Source of the DNA: Methylotenera sp.
Lineage (GTDB): Bacteria > Pseudomonadota > Gammaproteobacteria > Burkholderiales > Methylophilaceae
NCBI RefSeq assembly: GCF_029945705.1
Contig: NZ_JAQSDC010000036.1
Span: 1 to 64,000, forward strand
Reading direction: 5' to 3'
Length of the DNA: 64,000 nt
Below are positions 30,181 to 40,422 of the stretch, piece by piece (the first letter of the stretch is position 1; every line of letters starts with the position of its first letter). The notes beneath the pieces are model-generated. The model was not told where the DNA came from. It saw only the letters and a list, made by a program, of their open reading frames with translations, and did not search any database. The position numbers were made by a program, and so were the translations under genes.

Positions 30181-31266
30181 ATGGCACTCCGCTTTAATCA
30201 CAGACTCGAGCAACAATCCGCCCCAGCATTTTTTGTGCGCGGTCCAAGTCCGCTTGCGCGCTTGGCTTTTTTCTCAGCGCTTTCGCTAGCATTAATGGCG
30301 GCGGATTCTCGCTTTGAATATCTCAACAGCGTGCGCCAGAATCTACAAGCGCTATTGCACCCTTTGCAACTACTGGCCAATGCGCCATCAAGGCTTTATC
30401 GCGATACTACTGAATACTTTTCAACGCATGAGTATTTACTGAGCGAAAATCGAAAATTAAAACAAAACGCACTTAAGCAAGCGGTAGAACTGCAAAAGCT
30501 CAATACACTTGAACTTGAAAACAATAACCTTCGCCAATTGTTACAAACCAACAAATCAATCGTTGAGACCAGTGTAGCGGCTGAAATTATGCACGTAGGG
30601 CGCGATTTATTTACTAAGAAAATCATCGTGAATCGTGGTGCATCCCATAACATCGCAGCAGGCGAAGCTGTGGTGGATGCGACAGGTGTGATTGGTCAAG
30701 TGACGCGTATTTACCCACTGAGCAGCGAGGTCACGCTCATTACAGATAAATCATTAGCCATTCCAATACAAGTCGAACGTAATGGTTTGCGTGCGATTGC
30801 ATTTGGGCATGGCCGCGACAATACCTTGGATTTACCATACCTACCAACCAATGTAGACATTCAACGTGGCGACAAATTAGTGACATCAGGCATCGATGGA
30901 GTTTATCCCGCAGGGCTAGCTGTTGCAACTGTTTCGCAGATTGAAATTACACCAGACTCACCATTTGCACGCATTATTTGCGTACCGACGGGTGGCGTAG
31001 AAAATCATAAACAAGTACTTTTAGTTAGCATTCCACACGCAGTAGCCCCTGTTGAAACCGAGATAATTACGCTAATCAAACCAGATGCAAAAAACAAAAA
31101 ATCTGAAATTAAACCCATACCGATAAAACCAATAGTAGCTAAACCTGAAATGACAAAACCTGCTGCAATTAAAGTTGAACCAGCCAAGCCAAAACTTGCA
31201 TCAGAAACAAAGCCAATATTAGCCACCCCTCCCAACAACACGAGCAAGCCACATGCCGCCGAGTAA
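30181..31266 (+). CDS. mreC: Rod shape-determining protein MreC
   Basis: A bitopic inner membrane protein that links MreB to the periplasmic wall-synthesis enzymes. The 361-residue protein has one membrane segment near residues 22-42, a coiled coil (about 75-120, LSENRKLKQNALKQ onward) and the beta-rich MreC domain (MHVGRDLFTKKIIVNRGAS, VVDATGVIGQVTRIYP, LVTSGIDGVYPAGLAVATV). After about residue 298 comes a tail rich in Lys and Pro (KPIPIKPIVAKPEMTKP). It overlaps mreD by 14 bases. Confidence 0.95.
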   Translation: MALRFNHRLEQQSAPAFFVRGPSPLARLAFFSALSLALMAADSRFEYLNSVRQNLQALLHPLQLLANAPSRLYRDTTEYFSTHEYLLSENRKLKQNALKQAVELQKLNTLELENNNLRQLLQTNKSIVETSVAAEIMHVGRDLFTKKIIVNRGASHNIAAGEAVVDATGVIGQVTRIYPLSSEVTLITDKSLAIPIQVERNGLRAIAFGHGRDNTLDLPYLPTNVDIQRGDKLVTSGIDGVYPAGLAVATVSQIEITPDSPFARIICVPTGGVENHKQVLLVSIPHAVAPVETEIITLIKPDAKNKKSEIKPIPIKPIVAKPEMTKPAAIKVEPAKPKLASETKPILATPPNNTSKPHAAE

Positions 31267-31732
31267 GCTCAAATCTATCTACCTATCGCTAATAATAGCG
31301 TTCGTTTTTCTACTGCTACCATGGTCTGGATTTGCACTGAAAATACGTCCAGATTTTATATTGTTGGCCATTATTTTTTGGTTAATACGTGCGCCTAATT
31401 TATGTAATGTAGGCACAGCTTGGTTTTTAGGTCTTTTTGTAGATTTAGCCACGGGTGGAATATTTGGCCAATTTGCTTTGGCTTATACTATTACGGCCTT
31501 TTTTGCGGTGACCTATCAGCGCCGCCTAGTATTGTTTAATCATACGCAGCAATTATTTTATGTATTTTTGCTATTGATGATTTCGCAGATTGTATTGCTC
31601 ATCATTAAGACATTCTCTGGTGCAGATGCTTTAGGTTGGAGTTATTTCTTACCAAGTATTCTTGGCGTTTTATTATGGAGAGTTGCTGTCATTTTTGGCT
31701 TGAATACGGGCGGTCGCTCGCGTGGGACTTAA
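31253..31732 (+). CDS. mreD: Rod shape-determining protein MreD
   Basis: A small integral membrane protein of the elongasome, 159 residues, with five or six hydrophobic segments. The start is in LKSIYLSLIIAFVFLLLPW; typical segments are IRPDFILLAIIFWLIRAP and FLGLFVDLATGGIFGQFALAY. It begins inside the mreC 3' end (14-base overlap) and precedes mrdA by 24 bases, in the usual order. Confidence 0.93.
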   Translation: MPPSKLKSIYLSLIIAFVFLLLPWSGFALKIRPDFILLAIIFWLIRAPNLCNVGTAWFLGLFVDLATGGIFGQFALAYTITAFFAVTYQRRLVLFNHTQQLFYVFLLLMISQIVLLIIKTFSGADALGWSYFLPSILGVLLWRVAVIFGLNTGGRSRGT

Positions 31733-31756
31733 CAATCTCATGGCTGGCATTTAACT

Positions 31757-33712
31757 ATGCGCGCTGAACTGAAGAACTTTCAGCACGAACAATATTACTT
31801 TAAGCTGAGATTAGGCTTCACAGGTTTTGTTGTAATAGCGCTATTTGGCGTGCTAGCGCTACGTTTCTCTTATTTGCAAATCAAGCAATATAAACACTAT
31901 CAAACGTTGGCTGAAAATAATCGCATTTCACTCGTGCCAATTGTGCCTAACCGTGGTTTGATTCTAGATAAGAATGGCGTGGTCCTTGCCCATAACTTTT
32001 TCGTCTACACTTTAGAAATCACCCCATCCAAGGTAGATGATCTGGAAAAAACTATTTCCGAAGTCAGTAAGTTGGTAGAAGTCAGCTCATTAGACCGAAA
32101 GCGCTTTAACAAACTTAGAGAAGAAAGCCGCAATTTTGAAAGTGTACCTATTCGTACGCACTTAAATGAAGTTGAAGCTGCCAGTTTTGCGGTTAACCAC
32201 TATCGATTCCCAGGAGTGGAAATCAAGTCGCGATTATTTAGGCACTACCCACTAGGCAAGCTAGGCGCGCACATGGTGGGGTACATAGGACGCATCAACG
32301 ATAAAGATTTAGAGAGTCTTGAAAAAAATGGCGATCTTTCTAACTACAAAGGCTCTGACCATGTAGGCAAAAGCGGCATAGAGCAGTTTTATGAACGCCA
32401 ACTGCATGGCACCACAGGGTTTCAACAAGTAGAAATTGATGCTGATGGTCGTGCAGTGCGAGTATTATCAAGCACACCACCTGTGCCTGGCAGCAACCTT
32501 GTTTTAACGATTGATAGCAAAATTCAAGAGATTGCTGAAACTGCTTTTGGTGAACATCGCGGTGCATTAGTCGCCATTAACCCAAAAACGGGTGAAGTAC
32601 TGAGCTACGTTAGCCAGCCGACTTTTGACCCCAATATGTTTGTAGATGGCATTGATGTGGAAAATTGGAGGCTACTCAATGACTCTTTAGATAAGCCACT
32701 GATTAATCGACCCATACGCGGCATTTATCCGCCAGGCTCTACTTTCAAGCCCTTTGTTGCAATGGCTGGGCTAGAAAATGACAAACGCGTTCCACCTTTT
32801 AGCATCAGCGATCCCGGTTACTTTACTTTAGCCAATAGTGTGCATAAATATAGAGACTGGAAACCCACAGGTCACGGCATGGTAGACATGCAGCGCGCCA
32901 TCACAATATCTTGTGACACTTTTTTCTATGGTCTAGCATTGGAATTAGGGATTGATAAACTGACAGACTTTGTCAGACACTTTAACTTTGGCAGGAAAAC
33001 TGGCATAGACATTCAAGGTGAAAATGCAGGGCTATTACCAACACCAGAGTGGAAAATGCGGCGCTTTAAACAGCCTTGGTATCAGGGCGAGACCGTCATA
33101 GTTGGTATCGGTCAAGGCTACACCTTGGTGACACCTTTGCAGCTAGCGCAAGCCACGGCGACATTGGCAAACAATGGTGTGGCTATGAAACCGCATTTAG
33201 TCGCAAAGATTCAAAAAGCCATTAGCAATGAAACGCAAACGCTACCATTAGTCGTGCAAGATACTATTCCACTAAAACCTGAAAATATTGATATTGTTAA
33301 ACGTGGCATGATTGCGGTAACGCAACCTGGCGGTACCGCAGCCGCCGTGGGTGCAAATGCGCCATATGCCATTGCTGCAAAAACAGGTACAGCTCAAGTG
33401 ATTGGTATCAAACAAAATGCAAAATATAATGCTAGTAGCATTGATGAACGCCATCGCGACCATGCTTTATTTATAGCCTACGCTCCAGCTGAAGACCCGA
33501 CAATCGCGATTGCGGTCATTGTAGAAAATGGTAATCACGGCGGCACCACAGCAGGACCAATCGCCAGAAAAGTAATGGATTACTATCTATTAGGTAAAAT
33601 ACCTGTGCCTGAACAAGCCAAGGATGATAAAAAAGTACCGACAAAACCACCTAATAATGCATTAGGTGCAGCGGCAACTCAACCAGTGCCAGAAGAAGAA
33701 TTGCATGATTAG
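31757..33712 (+). CDS. mrdA: Penicillin-binding protein 2 (elongasome transpeptidase)
   Basis: A class B PBP that crosslinks peptidoglycan during cell elongation with RodA. The 651-residue protein has a short cytoplasmic start, a membrane segment (about 20-40), the PBP dimer domain (VPNRGLILDKNGVVLAHN) and the transpeptidase domain with S328-T-F-K331 (YPPGSTFKPFVA), the SxN-type motif SCD (TISCDTFFYG) and KTG (AAKTGTAQVIG). The C-terminal tail is Lys/Pro-rich. The rodA start overlaps its end by eight bases. Confidence 0.97.
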   Translation: MRAELKNFQHEQYYFKLRLGFTGFVVIALFGVLALRFSYLQIKQYKHYQTLAENNRISLVPIVPNRGLILDKNGVVLAHNFFVYTLEITPSKVDDLEKTISEVSKLVEVSSLDRKRFNKLREESRNFESVPIRTHLNEVEAASFAVNHYRFPGVEIKSRLFRHYPLGKLGAHMVGYIGRINDKDLESLEKNGDLSNYKGSDHVGKSGIEQFYERQLHGTTGFQQVEIDADGRAVRVLSSTPPVPGSNLVLTIDSKIQEIAETAFGEHRGALVAINPKTGEVLSYVSQPTFDPNMFVDGIDVENWRLLNDSLDKPLINRPIRGIYPPGSTFKPFVAMAGLENDKRVPPFSISDPGYFTLANSVHKYRDWKPTGHGMVDMQRAITISCDTFFYGLALELGIDKLTDFVRHFNFGRKTGIDIQGENAGLLPTPEWKMRRFKQPWYQGETVIVGIGQGYTLVTPLQLAQATATLANNGVAMKPHLVAKIQKAISNETQTLPLVVQDTIPLKPENIDIVKRGMIAVTQPGGTAAAVGANAPYAIAAKTGTAQVIGIKQNAKYNASSIDERHRDHALFIAYAPAEDPTIAIAVIVENGNHGGTTAGPIARKVMDYYLLGKIPVPEQAKDDKKVPTKPPNNALGAAATQPVPEEELHD

Positions 33713-34799
33713 TAAACTGTTAAAGCAATTTCTCAAACACATCGACCCATTCCTCATGGTGTGTTTGTTTTTCACCTTAATGGTAGGTTTATTCGTGCTG
33801 TATAGCGCATCTGGGCAAAGTGTTGCTCGCATATACGGGCAAGGCATTAACATCGTGGTTGCCTTAAGCTTTATGTGGATAGCAGCCAATATTGCGCCAA
33901 ACCAACTAGAGCGTGTTGCACTTCCACTTTATATTTTTGGCGTACTGCTATTAATCGCAGTCGCACTATTTGGCTCGATTAGTCACGGTGCACAGCGCTG
34001 GCTTAACCTAGGTTTTACTAAAATTCAACCGTCTGAAATTATGCGAATTGCCATGCCAATGATGCTTGCTTGGTATTTTTCTAAGCAAGAAGGTAAACCT
34101 AAAATGGCCGATTTTGCCATAGGCGGTTTATTATTATTAGTACCTGTCGCTTTAATTATGAAACAGCCTGATTTAGGCACATCATTGCTGATTACTGCAT
34201 CAGGCTTTTATGTGTTATTTTTAGCGGGATTAAGCTGGAGATTACTATTGGGTAGCGCAGTATTATTTGCCGCATCTACGCCAATTTTGTGGTCGATGTT
34301 GCATGATTATCAACGTAAGCGTATCGAAATTTTACTAGACCCTACACAAGACCCACTTGGCGCTGGTTACCATACCATACAAGCTATTATTGCAATTGGC
34401 TCAGGAGGCACCGCGGGTAAAGGCTGGCTAAACGGCACGCAAGCTCAGTTAGACTTTTTACCAGAACGTACAACTGACTTTATTTTTGCTGTATTCGGTG
34501 AAGAGTTCGGATTATTAGGTAATTTATTGCTCCTGCTATTATTTACTTTGATTATTCTACGTGGATTAGTCATTGCATCTCAGGCGCAGAGCACTTTTGC
34601 AAGGCTATTAGCAGGTAGCATCACGCTTACCTTTTTTACTTATGCATTTGTGAATATGGGCATGGTGAGCGGCATTTTACCCGTGGTAGGTGTACCATTG
34701 CCGTTAATTAGCTATGGTGGAACTTCCATGGTAACGCTATGCCTTAGCTTAGGCATTTTAATGAGCATACATACCCACAAAAAATTGGTAGCCACTTAA
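33705..34799 (+). CDS. rodA: Peptidoglycan glycosyltransferase RodA
   Basis: A SEDS-family glycan polymerase of the elongasome that works with PBP2. The ATG at 33705 (MISKLLKQFLKHIDPF) gives 364 residues and overlaps mrdA by eight bases; an upstream in-frame TTG is not needed. About ten membrane segments are seen. Typical motifs are LYSASGQS, WLNLGFTKIQPSEIMRIAMP, KQPDLGTSLLI, YQRKRIEILLDPTQDPLG and FLPERTTDFIFAVFGEEFG. Confidence 0.96.
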   Translation: MISKLLKQFLKHIDPFLMVCLFFTLMVGLFVLYSASGQSVARIYGQGINIVVALSFMWIAANIAPNQLERVALPLYIFGVLLLIAVALFGSISHGAQRWLNLGFTKIQPSEIMRIAMPMMLAWYFSKQEGKPKMADFAIGGLLLLVPVALIMKQPDLGTSLLITASGFYVLFLAGLSWRLLLGSAVLFAASTPILWSMLHDYQRKRIEILLDPTQDPLGAGYHTIQAIIAIGSGGTAGKGWLNGTQAQLDFLPERTTDFIFAVFGEEFGLLGNLLLLLLFTLIILRGLVIASQAQSTFARLLAGSITLTFFTYAFVNMGMVSGILPVVGVPLPLISYGGTSMVTLCLSLGILMSIHTHKKLVAT

Positions 34800-35860
34800 T
34801 GAATTTCAATATTTCAAACCATCAATTGATGCGTTCTCCCTTATTAATACTGGTAATTACCGCACTGTTGGCGGCTTGCGGACAGAATCCGCCGCTCAAA
34901 TCTGCCACTAAAGCGCCTACCGCTTCTACACCAACAAAACAAACACCAACCTCACCGAACAACGAATCAAGCAATAAACCAGCAACAACACCTGAACCTA
35001 AACCAGGCTCAGGCGGCTATTACCTCGATGATGGTCCAGGTGAAAATGCCCCAGCGAATATAGATAGCATTCCGGGTGCTACATTAAAAACGGAGCAGCC
35101 TTACAAACGTTCAAATAAGCCATACTTGGCATTGGGTCAGCAATACACGCCCATGACTAGCTACGTGCCTTATAAAAAACAAGGCATTGCTTCTTGGTAT
35201 GGTAAACGCTTCCATGGCAAAAAAACTTCAACAGGTGAAGTGTATGACATGTACGCCATGACTGCCGCACATACTGTCTGGCCGATTCCTAGCTACGCAA
35301 AGGTCACTAACACAGCCAATGGTCGCTCCGTCATCGTGCGCATTAATGATAGAGGGCCATTTAAACGGGATCGTCTTATCGATTTATCTTACGCTGCCGC
35401 TTATCAATTGCGCTTAATTAAACAAGGCAGTGGCTTGGTTGAAGTAGAAACGATAGATACGAGCCCTGAGGCTTTGCGTAAAATTTCGACTGATGCACCA
35501 ATACAAACAGCTGCCGCGCCTCAGAATCTATCTTCTGAAAGCACACCGCCAAGCAATGTCTCCCCTATGGCTCAAAATGCTGCGATTGAAGCAGCGCCTG
35601 CAATAACGACAACTGCTACCAGCACACTAAGCTCACAATTCTATGTTCAGGTAGGTGCTTTTAAGAATGAAGCGAATGGTGATCTATTACAGAAAAAAAT
35701 CCAAAGTTTAGATCTGGGCGAAAATGTAGGGGTAGCTAACGTGTATAATAGTGGTCTGTATCGCGTAAAACTTGGGCCATATACCAGTAAATCTGAAGCC
35801 GACGTTTCGGCTGCAAACATCCGCAGACAATTAAACATTGCCGCACGTGTCACTAATTAA
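34799..35860 (+). CDS. rlpA: RlpA lipoprotein (lytic transglycosylase with SPOR domain)
   Basis: A septal or envelope lipoprotein of 353 residues; RlpA of Pseudomonas cleaves denuded glycan strands. A lipobox LLAACG is at about residue 22-27, followed by a Thr/Pro/Lys-rich linker. The double-psi beta-barrel domain is at about residues 125-215 (GIASWYGKRFHGKKTSTGE, MTAAHTVWPIPSYAKV, VRINDRGPFKRDRLIDLS), with the catalytic-type aspartate in NDRGP. A SPOR domain that binds denuded glycans ends the protein (FYVQVGAFKNEANGDLL, YRVKLGPYTSKSEAD). Its ATG overlaps the rodA stop (TAATG). Confidence 0.93.
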   Translation: MNFNISNHQLMRSPLLILVITALLAACGQNPPLKSATKAPTASTPTKQTPTSPNNESSNKPATTPEPKPGSGGYYLDDGPGENAPANIDSIPGATLKTEQPYKRSNKPYLALGQQYTPMTSYVPYKKQGIASWYGKRFHGKKTSTGEVYDMYAMTAAHTVWPIPSYAKVTNTANGRSVIVRINDRGPFKRDRLIDLSYAAAYQLRLIKQGSGLVEVETIDTSPEALRKISTDAPIQTAAAPQNLSSESTPPSNVSPMAQNAAIEAAPAITTTATSTLSSQFYVQVGAFKNEANGDLLQKKIQSLDLGENVGVANVYNSGLYRVKLGPYTSKSEADVSAANIRRQLNIAARVTN

Positions 35861-35887
35861 TCAATCAAATCATCAAAACATAATTAC

Positions 35888-37060
35888 ATGCAAAAACTGA
35901 CTTCAACTCCATTAAAAAATATTTTATGTGCTTTTGTGCTTAGCACAACTGCGCTGGCTCTTTCTTCAGTAGCTCAGGCTGAAAGTGCGCAAATTGCGCC
36001 GCCACCAAACCTGGCGGTTAAGGCCTATTTACTTAAAGATTTTAATAGCAACTATGTGATCGCGTCACAAAATAGCAGTATGCGTATTGAGCCTGCGTCA
36101 CTGACTAAAATCATGACTGCATATTTAAGCTTTAAAGCACTTAAAAATGGACACCTATCACTGACACAGACGCTACCAGTCAGCGAAAAAGCTTGGAAAG
36201 TTGAAGGTTCAAAAATGTTTATTGAACCTAACAAACCTGTCACTGTAGACGAACTTTTACACGGAATGATTATTCAATCCGGCAATGACTCCTCTATCGC
36301 ACTAGCAGAAGGTATTGCAGGGACTGAGCCACAGTTTGCAGATATGATGAACAAAGAAGCCGCAAGATTGGGCATGAAAAATACGCATTATATGAATGCA
36401 ACAGGCTTACCAGATGCTCAGCACTTCACTACAGCTGACGATTTGGCTACGCTTGCTACCGCACTGATACGTGACTTCCCAGACCAATATCAGCGTTTAT
36501 ATTCAATAAAAGAATATACCTATAACAAAATCACTCAGCCTAATCGCAATCGCTTATTATGGTCAGACCCTAATGTGGACGGCATGAAAACTGGCCATAC
36601 TGAAACTGCAGGTTTTTGTTTAATTGCATCAGCAAAACGAGATGGTATTCGTCGAATTTCTGTAGTGCTAGGTGCGCCAACAGATTCGGCACGAGCAAGC
36701 GAAAGCCAAAAACTACTTAATTATGGTTTCCAATACTTTGATTCAAAATTAATCTACAAACAAGGACAAAGTATTAACCAGCTTAAAGTATGGAAAGGTG
36801 CTGAAAATCAAGTAGCTTCAACCGTCGCTAACGATTTGTATGTAACTGTTCCAAAGGGTGACTATGCGAACGTTAAAGCGGTTATGTCTAGCACTCAACC
36901 GTTGATTGCACCCATTAAAAAAGGTCAAGTAATCGGCACTGTGAAATTCACACTCAATGGCAAAACAATAGAAGAGCGCAGTTTAGTTGCCGCAAAATCT
37001 ATTGATGGCGCAGGTATTTTAGGGCGCGCTTGGGATTCAATTAAACTATTAATGCAATAA
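35888..37060 (+). CDS. dacA: D-alanyl-D-alanine carboxypeptidase (PBP5/6 type)
   Basis: A periplasmic enzyme that removes the terminal D-alanine of peptidoglycan pentapeptides. The 390-residue protein has a signal peptide ending near AQAES (residue 30-31), the S71-L-T-K74 motif, S131-G-N133 (IIQSGNDSS) and the KTG of DGMKTGHTETAG. The C-terminal PBP5 domain (about 285-375) ends with an amphipathic stretch, GRAWDSIKLLMQ, that can dock to the membrane. The gene follows rlpA, and ybeD-lipB-lipA follow, the usual dacA-ybeD-lipB order. Confidence 0.95.
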   Translation: MQKLTSTPLKNILCAFVLSTTALALSSVAQAESAQIAPPPNLAVKAYLLKDFNSNYVIASQNSSMRIEPASLTKIMTAYLSFKALKNGHLSLTQTLPVSEKAWKVEGSKMFIEPNKPVTVDELLHGMIIQSGNDSSIALAEGIAGTEPQFADMMNKEAARLGMKNTHYMNATGLPDAQHFTTADDLATLATALIRDFPDQYQRLYSIKEYTYNKITQPNRNRLLWSDPNVDGMKTGHTETAGFCLIASAKRDGIRRISVVLGAPTDSARASESQKLLNYGFQYFDSKLIYKQGQSINQLKVWKGAENQVASTVANDLYVTVPKGDYANVKAVMSSTQPLIAPIKKGQVIGTVKFTLNGKTIEERSLVAAKSIDGAGILGRAWDSIKLLMQ

Positions 37061-37091
37061 GTATTACTGCAAATTTACTAGGCTAAACACC

Positions 37092-37373
37092 ATGGCTGAT
37101 ATAGAACCTCACACCGCCCCCCCATTAATTGACTTCCCAAGTGACTTTCCAATTAAAGTCATGGGGAAGACGGAGAGCCAGTTTCCCGAGACTGTGATTT
37201 TGCTTATCCAAACAATAGTACCGACGTTCAACCCTGAAAATATTGAATCTAGGATAAGCTCTTCTGGTAAATATACCAGTCTCACCTGCACTGTGCATGT
37301 CGAGTCACAAGTGCAATTAGACGATATTTATCGTTTAATCAGTGCACACCCTTTAGTAAAATTTGCGCTTTAA
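37092..37373 (+). CDS. ybeD: YbeD family (DUF493) regulatory-fold protein
   Basis: A 93-residue ACT-like fold protein, DUF493. The core IDFPSDFPIKVMGKTESQF and the C-terminal YTSLTCTVHVESQVQLDDIYRLI match the family. It lies between dacA and lipB, as in E. coli, and may have a role in lipoate metabolism or its control; the function is not established. Confidence 0.9.
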   Translation: MADIEPHTAPPLIDFPSDFPIKVMGKTESQFPETVILLIQTIVPTFNPENIESRISSSGKYTSLTCTVHVESQVQLDDIYRLISAHPLVKFAL

Positions 37374-37417
37374 AACTATCACATCATTTTTAAAGTAATT
37401 TCACCAGACTAAAACCA

Positions 37418-38071
37418 ATGACTGTGCAGCCACCTTTCTTAATCAGGCAGCTAGGGCTTACTGATTTTGAAGCTACTTGGCATGCCATGCAAAAGTTTAC
37501 CGCAGAACGCACCGCAAACACGCCAGATGAGCTTTGGTTGACTGAGCATTCGGTCGTGTATACGTTGGGGCTGAATCGTAAAAATGTGCGTTTACCCGTT
37601 CGAAATAATATTCCTTTGGTGCCAACTGACCGAGGTGGAAAAATCACTTATCACGGGCCTGGTCAGCTGATTATTTACGTGCTGTTTGACTTAAAACGTG
37701 GCAATCTAAACATCCGTAAACTGGTGAGTTTGCTCGAAAACTCTGTCATAGAACTACTCAACAATTTTGGCAAACAGGCCGTCTCAAAAGCTGATGCGCC
37801 AGGTGTATATGTTGAAGAGGCCAAAATAGCAGCGCTTGGATTACGCATCAAAAATAATTGCTGTTATCATGGCTTAAGTTTAAATATAAACATGGACTTA
37901 TCGCCGTTCGATGCCATTGACCCATGTGGCTACGTGGGCTTAAAAGTCACGCAAACTAAAGCATTAGGCATCAACGCCAATGTAGAAACCATCAGTGAGT
38001 TGTTACTGAACATACTCATGACAAATCTTGGCTCACAAAATAATTTAGTAAATGGAAATACAAATGACTGA
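37418..38071 (+). CDS. lipB: Octanoyltransferase
   Basis: It moves octanoyl groups from acyl carrier protein to lipoyl domains of dehydrogenases and the glycine cleavage H protein. The 217-residue protein has [16 protein letters not shown], the [19 protein letters not shown] loop, the lysine in [12 protein letters not shown] and the catalytic cysteine in [13 protein letters not shown]. LipB and LipA genes overlap by eight bases, so both lipoate steps are translated together. Confidence 0.95.
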   Translation: MTVQPPFLIRQLGLTDFEATWHAMQKFTAERTANTPDELWLTEHSVVYTLGLNRKNVRLPVRNNIPLVPTDRGGKITYHGPGQLIIYVLFDLKRGNLNIRKLVSLLENSVIELLNNFGKQAVSKADAPGVYVEEAKIAALGLRIKNNCCYHGLSLNINMDLSPFDAIDPCGYVGLKVTQTKALGINANVETISELLLNILMTNLGSQNNLVNGNTND

Positions 38072-39029
38072 CGTAAATACGTTAAATATTAAAATATCAA
38101 AAATAGCTGGTGTAAAAGAAATTGATAGTGCGAAAACCTCACGCATTCCTATCAAAATTATTCCAATGCCTATGCTGCGCAAGCCTGAGTGGATACGCAT
38201 GAAAGCGCCTGATTCAGCACGCTACCAAGAAATTAAAAAGATTCTACGAGAGAATAATCTTCATACAGTATGTGAAGAAGCCAGTTGCCCAAATATCGGC
38301 GAATGCTTTAGTGGCGGTACTGCCACCTTTATGATTCTAGGTGACATTTGTACTCGCCGCTGCCCATTTTGTGATGTTGCACACGGCAAACCTCTGCCAC
38401 CTGACGTAAATGAACCAGAGAACTTAGCGCGCACGATTGCACAAATGAAACTCAAGTACGTGGTGATTACTAGTGTGGATCGCGATGACTTAAAAGATGG
38501 CGGCGCGCAACACTTTGTAGATTGCATACAGGCTGTGCGTGCGCAATCACCCAATATTAAAATTGAGATCCTCGTTCCAGATTTTCGTGGTCGTTTAGAT
38601 GTTGCGATGGAAATTCTGCGAAATGCGCCACCTGATGTGATGAATCACAATCTTGAGACCATTCCTCGCCTGTATAAACAAGCAAGACCAGGTTCAGACT
38701 ATCAAAATTCATTACAGCTATTAAAAACCTTTGGCGAAATGTACCCAGAAGTCCCAACAAAATCGGGCTTAATGTTGGGTTTGGGTGAGACTGACGAAGA
38801 AATTTTAGAGGTCATGGCAGACTTACGTGCGCACAACGTCAGTATGCTAACCTTAGGTCAATACTTACAGCCTAGCGTGCATCACTTGCCTGTCATGCGC
38901 TATGTAGAACCTGCATCATTTGAAAAATTAAAAGAAAAAGCTGATGTGATGGGCTTTAATAATACGGCTAGTGGCCCCATGGTAAGAAGCAGTTATCACG
39001 CGGACGTTCAAGCACATGAAGTCATTTAA
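38064..39029 (+). CDS. lipA: Lipoyl synthase
   Basis: A radical SAM enzyme that inserts two sulfurs into protein-bound octanoyl groups. It holds two 4Fe-4S clusters: the auxiliary site [12 protein letters not shown] and the radical SAM site [10 protein letters not shown]. The terminal segment [12 protein letters not shown] contains the conserved RSSY serine ligand. I chose the ATG at 38064, with GGAA upstream (321 residues); an ATG at 38052 adds four residues. It overlaps the lipB stop by eight bases. Confidence 0.97.
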   Translation: MTDVNTLNIKISKIAGVKEIDSAKTSRIPIKIIPMPMLRKPEWIRMKAPDSARYQEIKKILRENNLHTVCEEASCPNIGECFSGGTATFMILGDICTRRCPFCDVAHGKPLPPDVNEPENLARTIAQMKLKYVVITSVDRDDLKDGGAQHFVDCIQAVRAQSPNIKIEILVPDFRGRLDVAMEILRNAPPDVMNHNLETIPRLYKQARPGSDYQNSLQLLKTFGEMYPEVPTKSGLMLGLGETDEEILEVMADLRAHNVSMLTLGQYLQPSVHHLPVMRYVEPASFEKLKEKADVMGFNNTASGPMVRSSYHADVQAHEVI

Positions 39030-39101
39030 AAAGGCATACAAAAGCCTGTTCAAACGTCGCGATGATAAAGTAGCCTAAACTAGATACCGAAAAGAGATTC
39101 T

Positions 39102-40397
39102 ATGGTTCCACACTTAACAACCGCGCTTAACGGCCCTTTACTCAGCTTAGAAAAAAGCATGCTCGATGCCATGCCAAAAATCGAACATTGGTTTCGCTCG
39201 CAATGGCTGGAGTATTCCTCACCGTTTTATGCCAGTGTAGATTTACGCAACTCAGGCTTTAAATTAGCCCCTGTCGATACCAACTTATTCCCTGGTGGCT
39301 TTAACAACCTTAATCCTGATTTCCTACCACTAAGCGTTCAAGCAGCGATGGTAGCGGTTGAGAAAGTCTGTCCAGAAGCGCATCGACTACTCATCATCCC
39401 TGAAAACCATACACGCAACACTTACTACCTACGCAATGTGGTTGAGCTTGTGAATATCATGAAACAAGCAGGTCTTGATGTAAGAGTTGGCTCTATTTCG
39501 CCTGAAATTACAGAACCTACCAAGTTAGAAACTCATGATGGCCATACGCTATTATTAGAACCCGTTGTTCGTGTAGGCAACCGCATTAAACTCGTCAACA
39601 ATGAGCTTGGCGACTTTGATAGCTGTGCGATTTTGCTTAACAATGACCTATCTGCAGGTATTCCTGCCATTCTTGAAAATCTTGAACAGAATTTAATCCC
39701 ACCGCTACACGCAGGCTGGAGCACGCGCCGTAAATCACAACACTTTTCTGCCTACAATCGTGTGGCAAGCGAGTTCTCTGCGCTACTTGGCATTGATGAG
39801 TGGTTATTAAACCCATATTTTGACACCTGTGGTGAAATTGATTTCCATGCGCGGACTGGTGAAGAGTGTCTGGCGCTTAAAGTAGAAGAGTTATTGGCAA
39901 AAATCAAAATTAAATACGCTCAATACGGTGTAACTCAAGAGCCATTTGTCATTGTAAAAGCCGATGCTGGTACTTACGGCATGGGCATTATGACGGTGAA
40001 GTCACCCGATGATGTACGAGATTTAAATCGTAAAGCTCGTAATAAAATGTCTGTGGTAAAAGAAGGTTTGCAAGTTTCAGAGGTGATTATTCAAGAAGGC
40101 GTTTATACGTTTGAGAGCATTAATGATGCTGTTGCAGAACCTGTGGTGTACATGATGGACCACTTTGTGATTGGTGGATTCTACCGTGTACATACAGGTC
40201 GTGGTGTGGATGAAAATCTCAATGCACCCGGTTCACAATTTGTACCATTAGCTTTTGAAAAACCTTGTAGCATGCCAGATTACGCAGGTGCGCCAGATGC
40301 TGCACCTAACCGCTTTTATGCTTACGGCGTTGTGGCGCGTTTGGCCTTATTAGCCGCCGCCATTGAGTTGCAAGAACAAGATCCGCTCAACCAGTAA
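39102..40397 (+). CDS. gshA: Glutamate-cysteine ligase (Thiobacillus type)
   Basis: It joins glutamate and cysteine, the first step of glutathione synthesis. The 431-residue protein belongs to the gshA family first seen in Acidithiobacillus, which differs from the E. coli enzyme: SSPFYASVDLRNSGFKLAPVDTN, FPGGFNNL, and the ATP-grasp-like KADAGTYGMGIMTVKS. The gene pair with gshB is the usual context. In methylotrophs glutathione also takes part in formaldehyde handling; that role is inference here. Confidence 0.9.
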   Translation: MVPHLTTALNGPLLSLEKSMLDAMPKIEHWFRSQWLEYSSPFYASVDLRNSGFKLAPVDTNLFPGGFNNLNPDFLPLSVQAAMVAVEKVCPEAHRLLIIPENHTRNTYYLRNVVELVNIMKQAGLDVRVGSISPEITEPTKLETHDGHTLLLEPVVRVGNRIKLVNNELGDFDSCAILLNNDLSAGIPAILENLEQNLIPPLHAGWSTRRKSQHFSAYNRVASEFSALLGIDEWLLNPYFDTCGEIDFHARTGEECLALKVEELLAKIKIKYAQYGVTQEPFVIVKADAGTYGMGIMTVKSPDDVRDLNRKARNKMSVVKEGLQVSEVIIQEGVYTFESINDAVAEPVVYMMDHFVIGGFYRVHTGRGVDENLNAPGSQFVPLAFEKPCSMPDYAGAPDAAPNRFYAYGVVARLALLAAAIELQEQDPLNQ

Positions 40398-40422
40398 AGC
40401 ATGTGACTATGAGTATACAAAC

